Shown one piece after another: positions 8,701-15,339 of a stretch of 51,340 nucleotides of DNA (the first letter of the stretch is position 1; every line of letters starts with the position of its first letter). Origin of the DNA: Ensifer sp. BR816. GTDB taxonomy: Bacteria; Pseudomonadota; Alphaproteobacteria; Rhizobiales; Rhizobiaceae. Below the pieces are notes generated by a model, which was not told the origin of the DNA, searched no databases, and saw only the letters and a program-made list of their open reading frames with translations. Location of the stretch: the NCBI RefSeq assembly GCF_000378985.1, contig NZ_KB905370.1, positions 3,052,956-3,104,295 of the forward strand, given 5' to 3'. The translations under genes were made by a program, and so were the position numbers.

Positions 8701-9787
8701 GATCATCCGGATGAACGACACTCAGGGATCGCGACCCGTCGGGCGCGATCAAGTCCTTGAGGGTGACGCCGGTGATATCCGTAACACGCTTGTTGAGGTA
8801 GCAGGGTATTCCTTGTGGCGTCGTACACCAAATGAGAGCCGGAACGGCGTCGATCAGCTGCTGAAGTTGGCGCTCGCTCTGGCGCACGGTGAGCAGCGCA
8901 AGCTGATGCTGCCGGGATATGGCGGCGACGATCAGCGCCGAAAGTGCCGAGATGGCCAGGAAAAGCTGCAGCATGATGTGCTTTTGCCTCTGCGACTCGG
9001 GATCTCCCGCGAACTGGCTGGATCCGGATATCGTGAACATCAGCGTTATCAGGGCAAGGAGGCTCAGGCTGACGGCGGCGCCTTTGAAATCGAACCGCAC
9101 CGCGGCCCAAAGGAGAGGCGGCATGACGATGTAGGCGAAGGGCAGGTAGCCGCTGAGCGAAAGGGCCGCGACACAGAAAAGGATCAGCCCCAGGGCGCAA
9201 GCCTCCATCCATTGCGAGGTCGAGAGCCGGGGCTGGCCATGCCAGTTGTTGAACGTGACCAGCACCAACGGTGCCACGATCAAGACACCTGTGGCGTCTC
9301 CGATCCACCAAAGAGGCCAGGCCGTTGTGAAGGATTGCGATTGTATGCCGAACCACGCAAGTGTCGCACTTCCGACAGTCGCGCCCACGACAGGTGCGAT
9401 TCCGGCACCGAGCACGACGAAGGCGAGAACTTCTTGCAAGGTTTCCAGCCGGACCGGCCGCCTTAGCACCCGGTTCACCAGCCATGCCCCGACCGCTGCT
9501 TCGAGCGCGTTGCCAATATAGATGAGCAAGGCCGCAGGCAGCGGGCTGTGGAACCATAGGACATTGCTGAACAGTTCGGCCAGGCAGCCGCTGAGCACCC
9601 ACCAGAGCCAGGTGGAAGGCGGGGTGAGAACGAGCGTGGCAATGAAGAGCCCGCCCGGCGGCCAAATGGAAACACCTGTCCCGGGCACGATTGCGAGCGA
9701 CTGTGCGAAGGCGCAGCCCAGAACATAGGCCGCGAAAAATAGCCCCAGGTGAGAGAATTTGGGGCGGTGCGACCACACGCTCATCAT
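5786..9787 (-). CDS. MASE1 hybrid-input histidine kinase with six tandem PAS modules
   Basis: 1333 residues, very long for a kinase. Residues 1-300 form a MASE1 multi-pass membrane sensor (SIWPPGG near 40, WWIGDATGVLIVAPLVL near 160). Six PAS/PAC modules follow, starting near 305, 435, 567, 700, 833 and 963, each about 132 residues and most opening with ERELSQLVDMVP-like helices and ending VQWYG...DIDD. Then a HisKA domain with H1120 (SIAHEVNQPLAAV), N-box NLIRNGMEAM near 1236, G1 DRGPGIE and G2 GMGMGLAIC. The kinase is membrane-bound and autophosphorylates H1120; the family suggests redox, oxygen or aromatic-ligand sensing. No receiver is fused; the three receivers are encoded downstream. 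Two ATGs (9787, 9784) are possible. Confidence 0.93.
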   Translation of the reverse strand: MMSVWSHRPKFSHLGLFFAAYVLGCAFAQSLAIVPGTGVSIWPPGGLFIATLVLTPPSTWLWWVLSGCLAELFSNVLWFHSPLPAALLIYIGNALEAAVGAWLVNRVLRRPVRLETLQEVLAFVVLGAGIAPVVGATVGSATLAWFGIQSQSFTTAWPLWWIGDATGVLIVAPLVLVTFNNWHGQPRLSTSQWMEACALGLILFCVAALSLSGYLPFAYIVMPPLLWAAVRFDFKGAAVSLSLLALITLMFTISGSSQFAGDPESQRQKHIMLQLFLAISALSALIVAAISRQHQLALLTVRQSERQLQQLIDAVPALIWCTTPQGIPCYLNKRVTDITGVTLKDLIAPDGSRSLSVVHPDDRIAMDEVFARSFETGAPFLWRYRQRRANGPHRWVESRAEPLRDETGAVVQWYGVSVDIEDMMKAQEALQDRERELSQLVDMVPSHVWRLTPDGEPTFFNKRMIEFLGLQVADTDKPGMSRLESLIETVVHPDDAAEFRNALRHCLSTGKSFTMRYRLRSAGGTYHWMSSRAEPMRDQSGKIVQWCGLCHDIDDQMHAEEALRRSERQLALLVDVVPIAIACMTPEGEPIFFNKRLSDFLGLDVADMDKPGVTRLAAAIAAAVHPDDATEFGDELSRCLVTGDSFSRKYRLRRSDGEYRWMEGRAEPLRDHGGAIVQWYAVAIDIDDEVRAQEALRERERELSQLVDMVPVHIRRLTPEGEPIFFNKRLIDFFGVDVGDMDKPGTSRLTAVIQTLIHPEDARNLLETVRRSLVTGDPFSMKYRMRRADGVYRWVDGRAEPLRDQSGAIVQWYVISVDIDDEMRAQEALRDRERELSQLVDMVPSLLWRLSPDGEPTFLNRRVVNFLGLDLVDFEKPGMSRLEAFMEAAVHPDDAADLWEALDHSFVTGERFSKQYRLRRADGVYRWVQGGAEPLRDQSGHIVQWYGLSHDIDDQLRVEEALRERERSLWQIVETLPAMIDCAAPDGEPVYRNPQLRDFLGYRLEELDGTGKSRLEGTLDAGVHPDEVDGVKENYAHSLATGEPYARRHRLRRFDGEYRWVETRAAPMRNAEGTIVQWNVICLDIDGEVRAEEKLRLAQESLARASQAASLSELSASIAHEVNQPLAAVVANSHACQRWLTAAPPNIERAQRTVERIVRDANSAADVVSRIRALFKQSIGTRINTALANVIGEVRNFLADEAVRRRVRIDLKIDGDLPPIAIDYVQIQQVLINLIRNGMEAMGSVAGDRVLGMRAHHIGEMIQTEISDRGPGIEFPDRIFEPFFTTKADGMGMGLAICRSIVELHGGRLWAEKNEPRGATFIFTLPVEAKAAS
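6505..8875 (-). repeat. Six tandem PAS-coding modules
   Basis: Within the kinase gene, a unit of about 395 bases recurs six times. Shared protein marks per unit: ERELSQLVDMVP, (T/S)P(D/E)GEP.(F/Y).N.R, VHP(D/E)(D/E), (D/G).YRW, (A)EP(L/M)R and VQW. Modules 2 to 5 are closest to each other; the first and last are more diverged, which fits growth of the array by internal duplication. Confidence 0.85.
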
Positions 9788-10197
9788 CAGCTGCTCCTAC
9801 CGGACTAAGTCAGAGGATCGTCAGCGCATTCGGCACGTGTTCTCGATGGGGGCTGGCGAACTCGTCTCGACACCGTAAACCCGCCGCACCACGGTCGCAA
9901 TTCATGGAAATCCATGCATTTGTGCGGACATGGCCATTGCGGGTAACGATCTGAGCCAGGGCAGACGGGCATCGATGCATCGCCGATCGGTTTTGGTATA
10001 GCTTTCTCGCTCATCCGCTTGCTGATGGCCGTTCCCGCCGCGTTGCGCCTTCGTGATGACGGGAGGCTCATTCACATGCCGCTGCTTGCTGCCCTGACGT
10101 GAGAGGCAGCAAGCAAACGACCTTCCTTTTCTCGAACTGCCTCAAGACGTCTCGGCGCCAGGGGATAGTCGGCACATTTCGCAAAACGGCCGCTGCC
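9788..10197. other. Non-coding stretch before kinase
   Basis: About 400 bases upstream of the kinase and downstream of the SPW gene. It holds a perfect stem-loop near 10083 but no gene that I can support; an 88-codon minus-strand frame here (9805-10071) has no ribosome site or family resemblance. The kinase promoter should lie in the left third. Confidence 0.45.
10083..10115. terminator. Stem-loop downstream of SPW gene
   Basis: TGCTTGCTGCC pairs perfectly with GGCAGCAAGCA, 11 bp with an 11-base loop. It lies about 85 bases after the stop of the minus-strand SPW-repeat gene. No T-run follows on that strand, so intrinsic termination is uncertain. Confidence 0.4.
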
Positions 10198-10572
10198 TCA
10201 CTCTCCGAGTCCGCTTAACTTGGTGCTGGAAGGCTTGTGCGTTTGGCGGCTGGCAAAAAGCTGCATGGCAGCAATCGCCGCGACGCAAAGCCCAAGCAGG
10301 ACGTGTGTCCACATCGCGGCCGGCTCTGATCCGAAGCCGAGCAGGAACGGGGCGACCGCCGCCCAACATCCCAAGAGGAGATTGGACCATTCGGCCCAAG
10401 CCCCATAACGCGTAAGGGCCGCGGCAGAGCAGCAGACCATCAACGTGCCCGTGATCCCCGCGTTCCATGCCGCGACGGGTAGCTCGCCGAACATGTATGC
10501 AGCGTAGATGAAACCTGCACCCAGAACCAGGTTGCTCCACTCCAGCGACTTGCTTGGCACTTCGCTTTTCAT
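10198..10572 (-). CDS. SPW-repeat membrane protein
   Basis: 124 residues with four predicted membrane helices arranged as two similar halves: SLEWSNLVLGAGFIYAAYMFG then WNAGITGTLMVCCSAAALTRYG, and AEWSNLLLGCWAAVAPFLLGF then MWTHVLLGLCVAAIAAMQLF. The repeated W-S-N-L-x-L-G pattern and duplicated topology match the SPW-repeat family of inner-membrane proteins, whose biochemical role is not known. GGAGATGAGAG precedes the ATG. It stands alone between the signalling cluster and the insertion-sequence region. Confidence 0.8.
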   Translation of the reverse strand: MKSEVPSKSLEWSNLVLGAGFIYAAYMFGELPVAAWNAGITGTLMVCCSAAALTRYGAWAEWSNLLLGCWAAVAPFLLGFGSEPAAMWTHVLLGLCVAAIAAMQLFASRQTHKPSSTKLSGLGE

Positions 10573-10947
10573 CTCTCATCTCCTTTTTCATTCCGGTTTG
10601 TGCCGTGGCACTTCAGGGACCGTGTGGTCGGCTAGGAGAATGGGGCAGTCTGGTGCACTCATCTATTCTGCGCAGGCATCTGCCGAGTAATGCTAAAGGT
10701 GGGAGCAGCTCGGCACCTGGATATTGGTCCTTATCCAGGCGCTCGGGCTAGTAGGGAAGTCGTGCTGCTTTCGTTGAGCCGCGCTGATGCTGCAGAAGCT
10801 GGAGGAATTTCCCGCTTGCGATGCCACTCAACGCAAGGAGCCGCTGGACCTTTTTCTCTCCGCGACTGCCTGGGATTTCGAAGTTCACTGCGTTCTCCGC
10901 AGATGAGCGGTTAGGGTCAGCTGAGAATAGCGTTGCGACATGCAAAA
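10573..10947. other. Non-coding stretch beside insertion-sequence debris
   Basis: About 375 bases with no gene that I can support. The right edge (from 10886) reads on the minus strand as MSQRYSQL and then stops after 18 codons, which could be a transposase start cut by a deletion. Confidence 0.4.
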
Positions 10948-11788
10948 ATCTCCGAGGTCATCAAAACCCGGGGAGAGTGGCATTCTTACTTTGCAGGAAC
11001 AGGACACTTCAACTTTGCGGCTACAAGGGTCATGCCCTGGCCGCCCTTGGCATCCTTCTTCGCCACCCGGAACACCGAATGCTTGTCGGAATAGAAGGCG
11101 ACCGGAGCACCATGCGCCTTCAGATAGAGTTCCAGTGCCTCGAAATACGTGAACGCACTTTCCGATCGTACGAACCGCAGCTGCATCAGCTTGCCGGTCG
11201 CATCGTCGATGAACACCAGCAGCGAACATGGCGGCCCGCGATCCTCAAACCAACGATGCTCGGATCCGTCGATCTGCACCAGTTCGCCATAGGCCTCGCG
11301 CCGCAACCGCGGCTGATGAAAGGTCCGCCGCTGCTTGCGCGACAGCCACAGGCCGGCCTCCGACATCCATTGGCGCAAGGTCTCGCGCGACACCGTCAGG
11401 CCGTCGCGCTCGGCGAGCTTCTCAGCGGCTAATGTCGGTCCGAAGTCCGCATAGCACTCGCGTACGAGCGTCACGGCATAATCGCGCACGCCGTCACAAA
11501 TCCGATTGTTCGATGGCCGGCCGATCGCCTTGTGCCGGATCGACGCCGCACCGCCAGCGCTGATCCGATCCAACAGACGACGCACCTGGCGGGTACTCAG
11601 GTCCAGCACATGTGCCGCCGACACCAACGTCATACGCCCGGCGATCACCTTCGACAAAATCTCGATCCGCTGCAGGTCGCGCTCGCTCATCGCAATCAAT
11701 CCCATCCGCAATCTCCCAGGTCATCAAAACCCGGGGAGAGTGACATTCCAACTTTGCAGGAACAGGACACTTTAACTTTGCGGCTACA
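10948..11788 (-). mobile_element. Truncated ISNCY-type element with end of a second copy
   Basis: A 78-base sequence ending GCGGCTACA on the plus strand occurs at 11711-11788 (immediately upstream of the transposase start, hence the element's outer end) and again at 10948-11025, same orientation, with only a few differences. At 11025 the second copy's end cuts into the transposase reading frame. The simplest reading is that a second copy inserted into the first and was itself lost to a deletion except for its end. Confidence 0.75.
10986..11705 (-). pseudogene. ISNCY-type transposase, C-terminally truncated
   Basis: About 240 codons. The N-terminal HTH (RDLQRIEILSKVIAGRMT, STRQVRRLLDRI) and the first part of the rve/DDE core are intact: first aspartate in LVQIDGSEHRWFEDRG, second in AFYSDKHSVFRV. 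After KKDAKGGQGMT the frame runs into the end sequence of another element copy (residues LVAAKLKCPVPAK, then stop). The complete relative at 11998-13425 is 475 residues and continues with FGRALYEL and the catalytic glutamate, both missing here. So the protein cannot be active. The true ATG is probably 11705 (MGLIAMSERD). Confidence 0.85.
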
Positions 11789-11818
11789 GCCTATGTCACA
11801 GCTATTTAAAGATGAAAC

Positions 11819-13570
11819 AAAGTAGTCAACTTAGAAACGCGACACCATCCTATTCCTTAGTACTGCGTTTGCAAGTTGATATATTTACAAAGTACGCAGA
11901 CGTGAGCCGCCGTCCGGGTGGAGCTGGTCAGGGTTGCGCAACCCGGTCGGCGGTGGAGGCTCCAGCTGCAAGATAAACTTTAGCTTTGACACCCCGATCA
12001 CTCCGCCGCCTTCAGCTGCGCAAGGGCCTGCCGGCGCTTGGCGATGACGACCGGATCCTTGGTAAAGTCCGTCTTCCGGCCAGGCTTGGTGCCGCGCTTC
12101 TGGTAGCCATTGCTCTGGCTGCCGTCGCGAATGCCGAACCTATGGTCCGTCTGGCCGGTGCGGCGCGGCCCGCCCTTGCTGCGCTGCTGCTCTCGTCCGG
12201 CCTGCATCTCGGCCACAATCGAAAGCATGTCGTCAAGGCGCTTGTTCTCAACCACTTCGCAGCGGTGCACCGAGCGCAGCGTGTCGAAGGTCCTGTAGGG
12301 CAGGGACGTCCCCTCATGGGTGACCTCGAGGCGACCATCGGGATAGTCGCAGACAATGAGCTTCTTGCCGGCGAGCGCCGTCGCGAGGTCGGTCGGATCG
12401 AGGATGAACATCACCTTGTCGTAGCGCAGCGTCAGCGACTGCGACAGCTTGCGGATCTCCTTGCGGCACATGGCGCCATCGAGGCTCTCATGCGCGGCAA
12501 ACGGCCGATGCATGTCCTTCGGATTGCGCGGCGCCTTGCCAAAGCGGCGATTGAAGTCGGCCATGAACTCCGGCGCATAGGCATTGGCCGCCGCGATCGT
12601 GTCGATGCCGCGCAGCCGCAGTTCCTTGACGAGGCGATCCTGCAGCGTCTGGTTGGCGCGCTCGACGCGCCCCTTGGCCTGCGGGGTGTTGGCGCAGATG
12701 ATGTCGATATTGAGCTCATAAAGGGCCCGCCCGAACTGCGTCAGGCCACTGGTTCTGTCCTTCTTGGAAGCATGGGTGGTGCGGAAGATGCCATGCTTGT
12801 CGCTGTAAAAGGCGATCGGCTTGCCCCATTGCTGCAGATACGCCTTCGTCGCGTGCAGATAGTCGAAGGTGTTCTCTGAAGTCGCAAAGCGCAGATGCAA
12901 CAGCTTGCCGGTGGCATCGTCGATATAGACGAGCAGGGCGCATTTGGGTCCGCGGCCTTCGAACCACCAATGAAGCGAGCCGTCGATCTGAACGAGTTCG
13001 CCGAAACAATCGCGCCGGCCGCGCGGCTGGAAAACCCGCTTCTTGCGCTCGCGTCGCGACACCCAGATGCCGGCTTCGATCATCCACTGGCGCAGCGTTT
13101 CCTTGCTGACGGCAATCCGATGCAGTTCGATCAGCTTCTCACGCGCCAGCGTTGGTCCGAAATCCACGTAATGCTCGCGCACCAGGTCGAGCACCAGGTT
13201 GCGGAAGTCCTCGCTGTGGCGCCGGTTGCTCGGCCGGCCGCGCTTCTTCGAGACGAGACCGTCGGCGCCGGCCAGATCATAGGCCTGCAACAGCCGGTGC
13301 ACCTGACTGCGGCTAAGACGAAGCAAGGCGGCCGCCTCGACGACGGTCAGGCTGCCACCGCGAATCCGCTGGATCAGTTCAAGACGATGCAATTCCTTCT
13401 GCGACATGGTGATCAAACAAGACATGACGACTCCGAACGCTCATGGTCTCAACCGCGCTTCACGTCGCCAGTCTTCCTTCCAAACGTTGACGTTTGACCA
13501 GCATCCCGAGAGGCGACGGCTGTCGCATCTCTAACTGGCTCATGTGTCGCATCTCTAAACTGCCGCTACA
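11819..13570 (-). mobile_element. Complete ISNCY-type insertion sequence (ends approximate)
   Basis: About 1.75 kb. The right end reads TGTAGCGGCAGTTTAGAGAT on the minus strand inward from 13570. A diverged inverted partner of this end (about 17 of 27 bases) is at 11819-11845, sharing CA.(T/C)TTAGA.A.GCGACAC. The single gene is a full-length transposase. No clear target duplication is visible. The left end is set by similarity only. Confidence 0.65.
11998..13425 (-). CDS. ISNCY-type DDE transposase
   Basis: 475 residues, apparently intact. N-terminal HTH (KELHRLELIQRIRGGSLTV, LSRSQVHRLLQAYDLAG), central rve-type integrase core with D (LVQIDGSLHWWFEGRG), D (AFYSDKHGIFR) and E (AKGRVERANQTLQDRLVKEL), then a C-terminal region rich in basic residues. 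It catalyses cut or copy of its own element. The ATG at 13425 gives MSCLITMSQKEL; the second ATG at 13407 is the alternative start and corresponds to the internal start seen in related copies. It is about 45% identical by eye to the broken transposase next door, so the two are different elements of one family. Confidence 0.9.
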   Translation of the reverse strand: MSCLITMSQKELHRLELIQRIRGGSLTVVEAAALLRLSRSQVHRLLQAYDLAGADGLVSKKRGRPSNRRHSEDFRNLVLDLVREHYVDFGPTLAREKLIELHRIAVSKETLRQWMIEAGIWVSRRERKKRVFQPRGRRDCFGELVQIDGSLHWWFEGRGPKCALLVYIDDATGKLLHLRFATSENTFDYLHATKAYLQQWGKPIAFYSDKHGIFRTTHASKKDRTSGLTQFGRALYELNIDIICANTPQAKGRVERANQTLQDRLVKELRLRGIDTIAAANAYAPEFMADFNRRFGKAPRNPKDMHRPFAAHESLDGAMCRKEIRKLSQSLTLRYDKVMFILDPTDLATALAGKKLIVCDYPDGRLEVTHEGTSLPYRTFDTLRSVHRCEVVENKRLDDMLSIVAEMQAGREQQRSKGGPRRTGQTDHRFGIRDGSQSNGYQKRGTKPGRKTDFTKDPVVIAKRRQALAQLKAAE

Positions 13571-13814
13571 GCCTAAAGTCGCGTAATCTATCTTATGGAA
13601 CTCACCGCGGGACCCGTGCGGGAAGCATCAGAAGGCGTTTTCACCTGAGTACGATGCCCTCCCGGTTCAAGGGCTGCACAAATGGCATACCTGCGGGAAA
13701 CTGCAGTGCATCCCCGACGGCAACTTGGGCCTTGAGCAGAGAACGCCGCGCAATCGTTGGCCGCGCCTCTGGCCGAAAACACTCGCGAGACGCCGTCACC
13801 GTTTGTGTGCGACG

Positions 13815-14010
13815 CTAGTCGATGGAAGGCGTGCGGTAGAACAGCGTACCGCCGAAACGGATCTCCAGATCTATCGCGTATTCCTTCACCGCCTCCGCCG
13901 CGATCGCCATTCCGAGTCCGGCCCGTTCCGGAGCGCTGACCGTGCCATCGCGATCGGGGAGAAGGTGCTCGCTGCAAATCGCCCAGGAAAGGGAGGACCG
14001 GTCCATCGGG
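13815..14010 (-). pseudogene. Enolase-superfamily (mandelate racemase-like) dehydratase, 3' remnant
   Basis: The minus-strand frame ending at TAG 13815 encodes WAICSEHLLPDRDG, then APERAGLGMAIAAEAVKEYA and IDLEIRFGGTLFYRTPSID. The order 'PxxPGLG(hydrophobic)..(D/E).A(V/I)..Y.(V/I)' followed by a short C-terminal strand is the usual tail of mandelate racemase/muconate-lactonizing and sugar-acid dehydratase proteins. Everything upstream (more than 300 residues, with the metal ligands and catalytic lysine) is absent. The upstream limit near 14010 is where the similarity fades, directly next to the truncated aldolase on the other strand. The family assignment rests on the C-terminal pattern only. 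Confidence 0.5.
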
Positions 14011-14050
14011 TATTCGCACAGGCCATGTCGCTCCAATCCTGCATAGGCGC

Positions 14051-14704
14051 TTCGACCTCGTCCTCTTCGACATGGAGCACGGCATTCTCGATCTGGCGGC
14101 ACTGGACCGGCTGCTGCCCTTCTGCCAGTCGATCGGGCTGAGCGCCTATGTGCGCCTCGCGGATGCGACGCGGCCCAACGTGCAGCATGCGTTGGACATC
14201 GGTGCGGACGCGATCGTCATGCCGCAGCTGAAGGATGCTGCACATGCGCGCGAGGTCAGCGAATATGCGAAATTTGCGCCCCGCGGTTCGCGCGGCGTCG
14301 GCTATGGCCGCACGCAGCGCTATCAAGGTGCGACGAACGCCTTCTTCGAGACGGAAAACGTCCAGCGTCATTGCTATGCGATGATCGAAACTGCCACAGC
14401 GTTCGAGGATGCAGCCGCGATAGCCGCCCTGCCTTGCGTCGACGGGCTGTTCATCGGACCCGCTGATCTTTCGATGGCGCGGGGGCGCGGCGCGTTCGCC
14501 GCTACCGACGACGACCTCGACGATCTTCGTCACATCGCGGCCGTCGCCACCCGCGCCGGAAAGCGCTGGGCCGTCCCCGCGTCGAACCCCAGGCTGCGCG
14601 AGACCGCGCTGGCGCTGTCGCCAAGCTTCGTGATGCTTGGCGACGAGCTTTCAGCCCTTTCAGCAGGGTTTTCAGCGATGATGGGCTCGCTTTCGGGGCG
14701 GTGA
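14051..14704 (+). pseudogene. HpcH/HpaI aldolase lacking its first strand
   Basis: The frame from FDLVLFDMEHG to the stop is a class II pyruvate aldolase of the HpcH/HpaI/GarL kind, which cleaves 2-keto-3-deoxy sugar acids to pyruvate and an aldehyde. Visible motifs: DMEHG (catalytic His), YVRLADATRPNVQHALDIGA (Arg), MIETATAF (metal Glu) and GLFIGPADLS (metal Asp). Family members are about 250 residues; here the first 35 or so (start, first strand and phosphate loop) are missing and the frame before 14048 shows no similarity. An internal ATG at 14072 could start a 210-residue protein, but it lacks a good ribosome site and the barrel would be incomplete. Confidence 0.75.
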
Positions 14705-15106
14705 CGAAATCCGGCCGCGTCTCAGCGTCAGGACTCCGATGAGTGTGGCGGGCCGAGCGGTGGGAGCGCGGCGAATGGCCCGCAATTCCATGCTTCCTCG
14801 CCCGATTGGATCATTAGCTAATCCTTGACTAAAGAGCCCGTTGTGCGAGCTTGAAGCAGAAAGGCCCGAGCCCCTCGGATGGAGCGGTCGGGTGAAGAAC
14901 GGCAACACGAAGCACACCCTACAGCGCCGTGCGTCCTTCAGGACGCAAAAAGGACGCTGTAAGGTCTTTGAGTCTACGCATCGAGCTTTCCGAAAATCGG
15001 GTCCGATTTTCGGGCCGATGCGCTAGTTCAGATTTTATGCGCTTGACCCCACCGGGCCCGCCCTCGACGACGGGCCCGCCCCTTCCCCATTCCATGGGAG
15101 GTTCCG
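14705..15106. other. Non-coding stretch with mosaic repeat
   Basis: About 400 bases with no supported gene. It contains a mosaic repeat (14920-15026) and, near the right edge, the ribosome site of the small membrane-protein gene. Confidence 0.5.
14920..15026. repeat. RIME-like palindromic mosaic repeat, copy 2
   Basis: Begins TACAGCGCCGTGCGTCC, has an inner palindrome around TCCTTCAGGA, closes with GGACGCTGTA, then carries a second block with CCGAAAATCGG...CCGATTTTCGG and ends GGGCCGATGCGCTAG. The second block is nearly identical to that of the copy at 24607-24721 in the same orientation. It is intergenic here. Confidence 0.8.
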
Positions 15107-15304
15107 ATGTTCAACAGCAAGGACTGGCACACACACGAGACCGAGGCTTCATCGGCTTTCGCTGTTGGCGTCTTGCTTCTGTCGATCGGCCTCATTGTCG
15201 CCTATCTGGTGCTGGCAGGTGGTGTCGCCGGCGATAAGCGGTCCGGCGTCAAGGTCTATGCACCCCTGACGCAGGAGAGGCTCAGCGCACCCGGAAGCTC
15301 ATGA
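15107..15304 (+). CDS. Small single-pass membrane protein
   Basis: 65 residues: a polar N-terminus (MFNSKDWHTHETEASSA), one clear membrane helix (FAVGVLLLSIGLIVAYLVLAGGV) and a short basic-polar tail. GGGAGGTTCCG precedes the ATG, a strong ribosome site, and codon use matches the neighbours, so I take it as real. Function unknown. It converges with kup, 35 bases away; a regulatory or accessory role for the potassium transporter is only a guess from position. Confidence 0.6.
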   Translation: MFNSKDWHTHETEASSAFAVGVLLLSIGLIVAYLVLAGGVAGDKRSGVKVYAPLTQERLSAPGSS

Positions 15305-15339
15305 GAAAGACTCCGCAAGGCGACGGCGACCTTTCGTGG

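Noticed and set aside
9805..10071. 88-codon minus-strand frame upstream of the kinase gene
   Set aside because: No ribosome site, Cys/Pro/Arg-rich without pattern; it could be a leader but nothing supports it.
10885..10945. Minus-strand peptide MSQRYSQLTLTAHLRRTQ resembling an IS30-type transposase start
   Set aside because: Eighteen codons only, and equally explained as the start of the broken ISNCY-type copy (MSQR) fused to other DNA.
13588..13812. Minus-strand frame after the enolase remnant continues for about 57 codons (ending NREGIVLR)
   Set aside because: It looks protein-like (AVGDALQFPAGMPF) but has no start or family match; could be part of a neighbouring lost gene, too weak to annotate.
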